35,699 nt of DNA from assembly GCA_934631995.1 (NCBI GenBank), contig CAKTYF010000007.1:1-35699 (forward strand), given 5' to 3'. Made by a program: the position numbers and the translations under genes. A model generated the notes under the pieces. That model saw nothing but the letters and a program-made list of their open reading frames with translations, made no database searches and was not told the DNA's origin. Shown here one piece after another: positions 17,280-24,011 of the stretch. Source of the DNA: an uncultured Eggerthellaceae bacterium (lineage in GTDB: Bacteria; Actinomycetota; Coriobacteriia; Coriobacteriales; Eggerthellaceae). The number at the start of each line of letters is the position of its first letter. Position 1 is the stretch's first letter.

Positions 17280-17310
17280 CTTTCACTACACAGCCTGTTG
17301 CAGCCCTTTA

Positions 17311-18195
17311 TTATGCCAGCTCAAAACCGTACTTCTGGAAAATCTTCAGAGCTTCTGCGTTCGTGGAGCAGAAGTTCAGGAAGTCGGCAGCAACTTCTGC
17401 ATTCTTTGCGCCAGCAACAACAGCGCCCGGATACAGAATGTTCTTGTGCGAAGAAGCATCGGTGGTGTATGCGACTTCTACGCCGTCGTAACGGTAGATA
17501 TCAGAAGTGTACACGAAACCAACCTGGCACTGACCGCCGGAAACGTACTTAGCAACCGTGCCCACCTTGTCGGCGCCCGCGTTCATCTTGCCGCTAATGC
17601 TCTCATCCCAAACGATGTTCTCAATGGTGCCGTCCTCGGCGGTATCGTACGTCACCAGACCGGCGCTCTCAAGGCTCTGCAGCGCGTACTTGCCCGCAGG
17701 AACAACATTGGGGTCGCCAATAGCAATGGAAGTAATAGCGTCAGACTTCAGGTCGTCCATAGAAGCAATCTTCAGGTCGGAGCCAGACTTCACGCAAATG
17801 ACCAGGTCGTTCTTGAACATATCGGAACGAGTAGCAGCATCAATGGAACCGGCGTTCTCGGCGGTGTCCATAGTTGCCTTGGAGGCAGTAATCAAAGCAT
17901 CGGCAGAACCGGGAGCATCGGCAAGCTTCTTGATCAGCGTGCCGGAAGCCTCGAACTGAGTATCAGCAAACGTAACGTTCGGGTTAGCCTTCGTGTAAAG
18001 GTCCTGAACCTCGGGGAGCGCCTTCTGCAAGGAGTTTGCTGCGAAAATCTGCAGCTGAACCTGCTCGGCGGACGCGGAGGCAGAAGCAGAAGCGGATGCG
18101 CTTGAAGACGAGGATGAGCATCCTGCAAGAGCCAAGCCGCTTACCAGGGCAAACGTTGCAATGGCAACGCCAGCAATCTTGGTAAACTTTTTCAT
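17311..18195 (-). CDS. modA: Molybdate-binding lipoprotein of the ABC transporter
   Basis: A 294-residue extracytoplasmic solute-binding protein. The signal peptide ends in the lipobox LALAGC, so it should be lipid-anchored through that Cys; a Ser/Ala-rich linker follows. The mature part shows ModA features: FAANSLQKALPEV, SGTLIKKLADAPGSADALITA, and a C-terminal VVAGAKNAEVAADFLNF. Start at MKKFTK, with AAAGGGG 5 bases upstream; an upstream ATG five codons earlier includes that ribosome site and is less likely. It heads the modABC operon, with moeA upstream on the same strand. Confidence 0.93.
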   Translation of the reverse strand: MKKFTKIAGVAIATFALVSGLALAGCSSSSSSASASASASASAEQVQLQIFAANSLQKALPEVQDLYTKANPNVTFADTQFEASGTLIKKLADAPGSADALITASKATMDTAENAGSIDAATRSDMFKNDLVICVKSGSDLKIASMDDLKSDAITSIAIGDPNVVPAGKYALQSLESAGLVTYDTAEDGTIENIVWDESISGKMNAGADKVGTVAKYVSGGQCQVGFVYTSDIYRYDGVEVAYTTDASSHKNILYPGAVVAGAKNAEVAADFLNFCSTNAEALKIFQKYGFELA

Positions 18196-18226
18196 TGTTA
18201 CCCCTTTCATTTAGTTTCCTTAAATT

Positions 18227-18258
18227 ATTCTGAAATACAATTATTTACATTTCAGAAT
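18227..18258. promoter_or_regulatory. Operator-like perfect dyad upstream of modA
   Basis: ATTCTGAAAT (18227-18236) and ATTTCAGAAT (18249-18258) are perfect 10-bp inverted arms separated by 12 AT-rich bases. The dyad lies 32-63 bp upstream of the modA start and just downstream of a possible promoter, where a repressor would block transcription. The sequence does not match the E. coli ModE consensus. Confidence 0.6.
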
Positions 18259-18269
18259 CATTTGTCCTA

Positions 18270-18298
18270 AGAGTATTTCTCTTGAAGTCTATTTGCAA
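18270..18298 (-). promoter_or_regulatory. Possible promoter for modABC
   Basis: Minus strand TTGCAA (18298-18293), a 17-base spacer, then TACTCT (18275-18270). Both boxes are imperfect. The modA dyad would cover the transcription start region. Confidence 0.3.
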
Positions 18299-18402
18299 GA
18301 AAAAATATATGAAATGCATCGAAAACTGGACGAATTCGAACAGGAACAAGCGGAAGTGCAGATAAGAGCACAGTCGAAGGCTCCGCGCAGGGCCCCAAGC
18401 GG

Positions 18403-18496
18403 CCTTGACAATAGCACGCGCTGAGCTCCCTCCCCAGAAGCCTCTGGCGCCAGCGCGCGCAGCCCCGGTCCTTGCCAATAGCGCGCGCTGAACCCC
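18403..18496. repeat. Two direct copies of a 27-bp sequence between moeA and modA
   Basis: Copies at 18403-18429 and 18470-18496 (67-bp offset) share CCTTG-CAATAGC-CGCGCTGA with a few changes. Similarity extends weakly to the left (CGCGCAG..CCCC), suggesting an old tandem duplication. The roughly 300-bp spacer 18196-18509 holds these repeats, the dyad and the possible promoter, and no gene. Confidence 0.55.
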
Positions 18497-18509
18497 CAGA
18501 AAGAAGGCG

Positions 18510-19769
18510 CTACAAAAGAGCGCCTTCGTCGATACGGTTAAGAACGCAGGTCACCGGCGTGCCCGCAGAAATAAGCCCTGCACCTTCCGGCAGAATAACC
18601 AGGCAGTCGGATTCCTGAAGCGACCCATACAGTCCGCTTGACTGGTTCTTGCACATGCTCACCACGTATTCTCCCTGGTCATCCTTGGACAGGAAGCCGC
18701 GATTGAAGAACAAACGCGCGTCTTTCTTCTTCGTATCCGCGGAAAGCTTTGCCGTAATCGTGGGGTGATCGATGGCGGTAAAGCCCTGCAGAAGGCGCAG
18801 CGCAGGACGCACGAAAATCTCAAAGCCCATGGCCGAGGCGCCCGGATTGCCCGAAAGCACGAAAACCGGCTTTCCGTTGATCTCGCCGAACGGCTGGCTC
18901 TTTCCCGGCTTCATGTTCACGCGCAAGAAGTGAATCTTGCCCAAGCGCTCAAGGATCGCGGGGGTGTAGTCGAAATCGCCGGCGCACGCGCCACCCGTTG
19001 AAACAACAACATCGCATTCTTCCGCTGCACGTTTGAAGGCGTCTTCGATTTGCTGCTCATTATCGGTCACACGCGGATACACAACTGGCTCACAACCTGC
19101 TGCGCGCACATAAGCGCTGATAGAGTACACGTTGCTATCGCGGATCATGCCAGGACCAGGCACTTCGCTGGCATCAACCAGCTCGCTGCCAATGGTGAAA
19201 ATGCCCACTTTCGGCGCGGCATATACGGGTACTTCCAAGTTGCCCGTCGATGCCAAAAGGCCTGCTCCCGCGGGAGTAATGACCGCGCCCGCGCGCAGAA
19301 TCAAGTCGCCCTTCTTCGCTTCTTCGCCCGCTTTGCGAATGTTATTGCCCGGTTTGGAAGGAGCGGCAAACGTAATGGCGTCGCCCACGGAACCTTGGCC
19401 TTCGAACGTTACAATCTCGATCTTGACCACGGTATCGGCGCCTTCGGGAACAGGCGCGCCCGTCATAATGCGTGCGCACTGACCAGCCTGAATGACCTGG
19501 TCGTAATGAGAGCCCGCACCAATGTGGGCAACGCACGTCAAGCTTACGGGAGCATCGTCGCTGGCAGCGGCAATGTCGGCACTACGCAGGCAAAAACCGT
19601 CCATGGCGCTGTCGTCGAACGGCGTAACGTCAATATCGGAGTAGACATCGGAAGCAAGAACACGGCCAACCGCTTGATCAGGGAATACTTTTACAATGCC
19701 GCCTGGCTTCACATTCTGGCGAACAAGCTCGCGCGCCTCGTTCACGCTGATAGAAGTTGAGATGTCCAT
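18510..19769 (-). CDS. moeA: Molybdopterin molybdenumtransferase MoeA
   Basis: Inserts molybdate into adenylylated molybdopterin, the last step of molybdenum cofactor synthesis. The 419-residue protein shows the family path: an N-terminal MoeA domain with FDDSAMDGFCLRS and ARIMTGAPVPEGAD; a MoCF-type domain with GIFTIGSELVD, VVVSTGGACAGDFDYTP and NMKPGKSQPFG; VLSGNPGASAMGFEIFV; and a C-terminal beta domain ending near VILPEGAG. Start at MDISTS with GGAGG four bases upstream. It is the first of the minus-strand moeA-modABC group. Divergent from the YeiH-type gene across 263 bp, where a TATTAT box on the minus strand may be part of its promoter. Confidence 0.96.
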   Translation of the reverse strand: MDISTSISVNEARELVRQNVKPGGIVKVFPDQAVGRVLASDVYSDIDVTPFDDSAMDGFCLRSADIAAASDDAPVSLTCVAHIGAGSHYDQVIQAGQCARIMTGAPVPEGADTVVKIEIVTFEGQGSVGDAITFAAPSKPGNNIRKAGEEAKKGDLILRAGAVITPAGAGLLASTGNLEVPVYAAPKVGIFTIGSELVDASEVPGPGMIRDSNVYSISAYVRAAGCEPVVYPRVTDNEQQIEDAFKRAAEECDVVVSTGGACAGDFDYTPAILERLGKIHFLRVNMKPGKSQPFGEINGKPVFVLSGNPGASAMGFEIFVRPALRLLQGFTAIDHPTITAKLSADTKKKDARLFFNRGFLSKDDQGEYVVSMCKNQSSGLYGSLQESDCLVILPEGAGLISAGTPVTCVLNRIDEGALL

Positions 19770-20032
19770 ATATCCTCCAATCGGATTGATTCTTTTCCGC
19801 AAAGATTCTTTTCTGCATATAATACCCCTTCGCGACTTTCCGTATGGGAAAAAGAAGTAAGTAAATTAGCGAGCGCAGTTTCCTTACCGCAAGATAAGAG
19901 TAAAATTCCAAGCGGAAAATACACGTGGCTTGACATTCGGCACCAAAGCATACCGCTCTTCTAACGGGAAGTGCGACCGATTAAGCAACACAGCAGTTCA
20001 AGTCGCAATAACGGAATTCGAGGCTTTATCCT

Positions 20033-21079
20033 ATGGAACTTATCAAAAAACGCGCTGCGGGCGTGTGCGCATGCGCGCTGCTCGCACTCCCCTGCTGGAT
20101 TTTAGGCACGCTCTTTCCCCTGGTAGGCGGCCCTGTTTTCGCCATTTTGATTGGCATGATCATTGCGCTGTTCTGGAAAAAGAAGGGCGCATGCGCCGAC
20201 GGCATTCAGTTCACGGGCAAAAAAGTGCTGCAATACGCGGTTATCCTTTTGGGTTTCGGGCTGAACTTGGCACAAATTGCCCAGGTAGGAACGCTGTCGC
20301 TGCCCATCATTTGCTCGACTATTGCCACCTCGCTCATTGTGAGCTACGTGATGTATCGCGCGCTTTCGGTACCCAGCAACAGCGCCGTGCTTATTGGCGT
20401 GGGCAGCTCCATTTGCGGCGGAAGCGCCATTGCCGCCACGGCGCCCGTGATTAAAGCCGATGATAAGGAAGTCGCCCAGGCTATCTCGGTTGTGTTCCTG
20501 TTCAACGTTGTGGCCGCACTCGTCTTCCCCACGCTGGGTTCGTGGCTGGGTCTTTCCGACCAGGGCTTTGCGCTGTTCGCCGGCACGGCCGTCAACGATA
20601 CATCATCAGTCACCGCTGCTGCATCAAGCTGGGACGACATGCACCCTGGTGCCGACACGTTAAGCCAAGCGACCATCGTGAAGCTCACGCGTACGCTGGC
20701 GATTATCCCCATCACGCTCGTGTTGGCGCTGTGGACCGCGCGCAAAGAGGCAAAAGCCGCAGCAGCCGCAGGTCAAACGGCTGAAGGTGGCAACGCATTC
20801 AGCTTGAAACGCGCCTTCCCAATGTTCATCCTGTGGTTCGTGGTGGCCTCTATCATTACCACCGTTGCCACCACGGCAGGCGTTGATCCCGCGTTGTTCA
20901 GCCCGCTGAAGATGCTCTCGAAGTACTTCATTGTTATGGCCATGATGGCAATTGGCCTGAACACCGACCTTGTTGGCCTGGTGAAATCGGGGGCGAAGCC
21001 CATTGTGCTGGGCGCATGCTGCTGGGTTGCCATTGCGTGCGTAAGCCTGGGAATGCAGGCGCTTCTGGGCATTTGGTAA
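20033..21079 (+). CDS. YeiH/UPF0324-family putative sulfate exporter
   Basis: A 348-residue inner-membrane protein with about ten hydrophobic segments. It shows typical YeiH-family stretches: LLGFGLNLAQI, VGSSICGGSAIAATAPVI, AGTAVNDTSSVTAA and MMAIGLNTDLVGLVKSGAKP. The family is annotated as a sulfate exporter, but the substrate is not established. GAGG lies 9 bases before the ATG. It stands divergent to moeA and is followed by metA on the same strand after 358 bp. A link to sulfur or oxyanion handling is possible but not shown. Confidence 0.9.
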   Translation: MELIKKRAAGVCACALLALPCWILGTLFPLVGGPVFAILIGMIIALFWKKKGACADGIQFTGKKVLQYAVILLGFGLNLAQIAQVGTLSLPIICSTIATSLIVSYVMYRALSVPSNSAVLIGVGSSICGGSAIAATAPVIKADDKEVAQAISVVFLFNVVAALVFPTLGSWLGLSDQGFALFAGTAVNDTSSVTAAASSWDDMHPGADTLSQATIVKLTRTLAIIPITLVLALWTARKEAKAAAAAGQTAEGGNAFSLKRAFPMFILWFVVASIITTVATTAGVDPALFSPLKMLSKYFIVMAMMAIGLNTDLVGLVKSGAKPIVLGACCWVAIACVSLGMQALLGIW

Positions 21080-21437
21080 GACTTACGGAACGCGTAAACC
21101 GCCGCCTAGCCAACCGTCAGGGTGAGCAGGCGGCAAAGCAAAGACTTATGAGCACACGGAGCGGGTCTACAGGGCAGCCGTTTCAGAAACCCGCTTATTC
21201 CGACTATCAGGAAAACCGCAGATTGACCACGATTGTCGCAAGTCATCTTGATCCAGCTATCAACTTAATCAATAGCTGGATATCGAATAAAAATGAATCT
21301 AGAGCATTTTAGTTCGAGTATCATTAGCAATGCCGCATGTCACACCATAGTGCGTGATTGCCTGCGCGTAAAACCAAGGCGGCGCATGAAGCTTCGCAAC
21401 GCTGCGCTGCAAAACCATAGAACGAAAAGGACGTATC
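21080..21437. other. Intergenic region between the exporter gene and metA
   Basis: 358 bp without a convincing gene. It contains a possible 7-bp GC-rich stem after the exporter stop (GCCGCCT 21101-21107 with AGGCGGC 21128-21134, no T-run) and the 10-bp-arm hairpin at 21251-21281. I looked for a SAM riboswitch and saw no recognisable core. Confidence 0.5.
21251..21281 (+). promoter_or_regulatory. 10-bp-arm hairpin/operator candidate upstream of metA
   Basis: ATCCAGCTAT (21251-21260) and ATAGCTGGAT (21272-21281) are perfect inverted arms around 11 bases, about 157 bp before metA. No T-run follows, so it is more likely an operator or RNA structure than a terminator. Confidence 0.45.
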
Positions 21438-22373
21438 GTGCCCATTCGCATTCCTGATCAACTGCCTGCAACCGAAACGCTTGAGAGCGAGAACATCTTC
21501 GTTATGACGGAGCGCCGCGCGTTGTCGCAGGATATCCGCCCCCTGAAGCTGCTTCTTTTGAACTTGATGCCCACAAAAATCGTGACGGAAACGCAAATTC
21601 TGCGTAAGTTATCCAACACGCCGCTTCAGATTGAAATTGATCTTCTGCATACCATCAGCCACGAAGCGAAAAACGTTGCCGAGCAGCATCTCGAGACGTT
21701 CTACACCGATTTCCCCACCATTAAGGACCGCCATTACGACGGCATGATTATTACGGGAGCACCTGTTGAGAAGCTTGATTTTCAAGAAGTCGATTACTGG
21801 GACGAACTGTGCGAAATCATGGCATGGTCGCAAACACACGTTCACAGCACGCTGCACATTTGCTGGGGCGCGCAGGCCGGCATCTTCTTCCATTACGGCG
21901 TGCCCAAGCACGAACTGTCCGAAAAGCGGCTGGGCGTTTTCGAGCACAACGTGGTAAAGCCAAGCTCGCCGCTCGTGCGCGGATTCGATGACGTTTTCAT
22001 GGCGCCCCATTCGCGCTACACCGAGGTCAGCGCAGAAGACATTGAGAAGAATCCCCTGCTTGAGATTCTGGCAATAAGCGACCGCGCAGGCGTTTACCTG
22101 GCAAAAAGCGTTGACAGCCGCAACTTCTTCGTGTTCGGCCACCCCGAATACGACACCGACACGCTGAAAAATGAGTACCTGCGCGACACGGCAAGCGGCG
22201 TTAATTTTGCCATTCCGGAGAACTACTTCCCCAACGACGACCCCACGCAAGAGCCGCGTGCCACCTGGAGGGCACACGCGCAACTGCTCTATACGAATTG
22301 GCTGAACTACTACGTTTACCAGACCACGCCTTACGATATCGATGCCATTGGTGGCGCAGACGCGAATGCCTAG
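21438..22373 (+). CDS. metA: Homoserine O-acyltransferase MetA, predicted acetyl-CoA type
   Basis: Activates the hydroxyl of homoserine in the first committed step of methionine synthesis. The 311-residue protein has the MetA catalytic set: nucleophile C142 in HICWGAQAG, and H235 and E237 in FGHPEYD. Residue 111 is Glu (TGAPVEKLDF). In this family Glu at 111 goes with acetyl-CoA use and Gly with succinyl-CoA, so this enzyme is predicted to be an acetyltransferase despite the usual 'succinyltransferase' label. GTG start, with AAAAGG 7 bases upstream. Monocistronic as far as visible, ending in the AT-rich repeat spacer. Confidence 0.96.
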   Translation: MPIRIPDQLPATETLESENIFVMTERRALSQDIRPLKLLLLNLMPTKIVTETQILRKLSNTPLQIEIDLLHTISHEAKNVAEQHLETFYTDFPTIKDRHYDGMIITGAPVEKLDFQEVDYWDELCEIMAWSQTHVHSTLHICWGAQAGIFFHYGVPKHELSEKRLGVFEHNVVKPSSPLVRGFDDVFMAPHSRYTEVSAEDIEKNPLLEILAISDRAGVYLAKSVDSRNFFVFGHPEYDTDTLKNEYLRDTASGVNFAIPENYFPNDDPTQEPRATWRAHAQLLYTNWLNYYVYQTTPYDIDAIGGADANA

Positions 22374-22433
22374 AGACAGCCGGCCTATCCACATAGCCAA
22401 ATAGACGCCACTTGAATTGAAATCAGGCCATTA

Positions 22434-22712
22434 TAGGAGAATTTCGATTTTTCTTGAGTTTTCTCCTATTTTTAAACCAATGATTGTCTCATTTTTAGGA
22501 GAAAATCGAAAATTTCTCGATTATCTCCTATTTTTGTTTACTATTTTTGCCTCCGATAGGCATTTTTGGAACGCTTTATGGATTAGTACGTCTGAAACCA
22601 AGGTAAATAATAGGAGATTTTTGAAAAGAACGCTATTTTCTCCTATTTTGCTCAGTTTAGATGCATGAAAAATAGGAGATTTTTGACTTTTCTTCAAAAA
22701 TCTCCTATTTTT
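22434..22712. repeat. Four phased 35-bp inverted repeats (TAGGAGA-N21-TCTCCTA)
   Basis: Four units lie at 22434-22468, 22496-22530, 22611-22645 and 22673-22707. Each has TAGGAGA on the left and TCTCCTA on the right with exactly 21 bases between. Units 1-2 and 3-4 are each separated by exactly 27 bases, giving a 62-bp period; the two pairs are separated by 80 bp. Each unit is followed by a T-run, and unit 4 is also preceded by an A-run. Units 2 and 4 also pair internally (14 bp with one mismatch, and 19 bp), units 1 and 3 do not. The 382-bp spacer 22374-22755 is strongly AT-rich and otherwise empty. It separates convergent genes metA and the LCP gene. Confidence 0.9.
22668..22712. terminator. 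Bidirectional terminator-like hairpin (repeat unit 4)
   Basis: Positions 22668-22686 and 22694-22712 form a perfect 19-bp stem with a 7-base loop. Because its outer ends are A5/T5, the RNA from either strand ends in a U-run. It lies 43 bp after the LCP stop and could end that transcript on the minus strand, and metA read-through on the plus strand. Confidence 0.7.
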
Positions 22713-22755
22713 AGGTTTCCAACAACTACAAATAGACTCCATACGGCAAAAAATG

Positions 22756-23967
22756 CTATTTACCGAACTCAATCACCTCGGAAGATCCGACTTGCGCGGC
22801 ACCATCGGTGGTTTCAGTGCGCTCCATAACTGCAGATGGGTCTCTTCCGGCATCAACCTCTGCCATGATCTTTTCCCATTGCTCGGGGGCTTCCTCGGTA
22901 AGCCACAAACCCGTGCTTGAATCAAGGTTACCCTCGGTGGGGCCGGTGCAGGAATAGACGGTAACGCTACCGCTGCTGGTGATTTTCATTGCCCACGAGG
23001 CCAGGTCAACAAGCGAAATATCGGTCTCTACCATAGAAGCAAGCACACGGATTTGACCCAGCATTTCAAGGGAAGGCTTCGTCAAAACCTGCTTGATGAT
23101 GCCCACCATAAGCGCGCGGACGTTTGCCTGGCGAATGGCATCTTGCGTAATACCCTGGTAGGAATAAGCCGTGCGCATGCGTGCGAGTGCAACCGCCTGC
23201 TCGCCGTCAAGAACATTCTTTCCAGCATCCACATGAACGGTCGGCCTGTCGTGGGTGTAAACCTGGTAATCGAATGAGTAGGGGACGTCAACTTCAACGC
23301 CACCCAGGGTGTCTACAACCTCTTCAAGCTGGTCAAAGCCCACTTTGGCGAAATGCGAGATACCAACACCCGTTAGCTGCGATACGGCTTCAATGCAAGC
23401 AGCCTCGCCTTGCTCGGAAAACACCTGGTTCAGCTTTACCGTGCGCCCATCAATCTGATACGGCGTGTCGCGCGGCACCGAAACCATAGTGATGGTCGGC
23501 GTTTTCAAATCAACACGCACCAAAACCATGGCATCGCTTCGAGCGCCGTTGTCTTCCCACTCATCGGAGCCAATAACCAAGATATAAAACGGTTGTCCTG
23601 CTTTTGCTTTTGTAAGCACGCTGTTGAGCTGTTCGGAATCGCCCTTGTAAGAGATAGCGCCCGATAAACTGCCTGCATAAAGGGCAACTGCAGCGCCAAA
23701 GGCAAGGACAATCGCAAGCAGCACGCTCAAAATGACAAGGGGGGCTTTCCGGCGCTTGCGCCTAGAACGCGCACCCCTAGGCTGCCGCTGTCCGCTGCTT
23801 GGCGGGATATTAGCATGCTGCGGTGCACGCGCCTTATCACGCAGAGAGCCTTCATTGGCGCCTGCATCTTGCTCGACGCTGGCAGAGCATGCATTGCAGG
23901 CGCTATCAAGCGCCACGCGAGCATGTTTTCCCTGGTAGGCATTGTGATTATGCTGCGAATCCCGCAT
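22756..23967 (-). CDS. LytR-CpsA-Psr (LCP) family cell-wall polymer ligase
   Basis: A 403-residue membrane-anchored enzyme of the family that transfers lipid-linked polymers such as teichoic acids or polysaccharides onto peptidoglycan. A long charged cytoplasmic tail (about 1-75, ending in an Arg/Lys cluster) precedes one membrane helix (PLVILSVLLAIVLAFGAAVA). The LCP domain has RSDAMVLVRVD, VSVPRDTPY, VDTLGGVEVDVP and ARMRTAYSY..DAIRQANVRALM, the Asp/Arg set that binds the pyrophosphate lipid. Start at ATG 23967 with AGGAG 6 bases upstream. It follows the CWB2-LCP fusion gene by 44 bp on the same strand, so the two are likely an operon ending at the hairpin cluster. Confidence 0.93.
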   Translation of the reverse strand: MRDSQHNHNAYQGKHARVALDSACNACSASVEQDAGANEGSLRDKARAPQHANIPPSSGQRQPRGARSRRKRRKAPLVILSVLLAIVLAFGAAVALYAGSLSGAISYKGDSEQLNSVLTKAKAGQPFYILVIGSDEWEDNGARSDAMVLVRVDLKTPTITMVSVPRDTPYQIDGRTVKLNQVFSEQGEAACIEAVSQLTGVGISHFAKVGFDQLEEVVDTLGGVEVDVPYSFDYQVYTHDRPTVHVDAGKNVLDGEQAVALARMRTAYSYQGITQDAIRQANVRALMVGIIKQVLTKPSLEMLGQIRVLASMVETDISLVDLASWAMKITSSGSVTVYSCTGPTEGNLDSSTGLWLTEEAPEQWEKIMAEVDAGRDPSAVMERTETTDGAAQVGSSEVIEFGK

Positions 23968-24011
23968 CAACTACTCCTGAGCACTTCCCGTAACCAACCA
24001 AGCACCAAACG

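Noticed and set aside
19770..20032. Molybdenum-cofactor riboswitch before moeA
   Set aside because: No recognisable Moco RNA core; the region shows only promoter-like boxes and a repeated GGAAAAGAATC.
21282..21437. SAM riboswitch before metA
   Set aside because: No SAM-I, SAM-II or SAM-IV core could be recognised by eye; a covariance-model search would settle it.
22434..22712. CRISPR array
   Set aside because: Units alternate inverted heptamers with variable interiors and there are only four units; no conserved 25-37 bp direct repeat and no cas genes.
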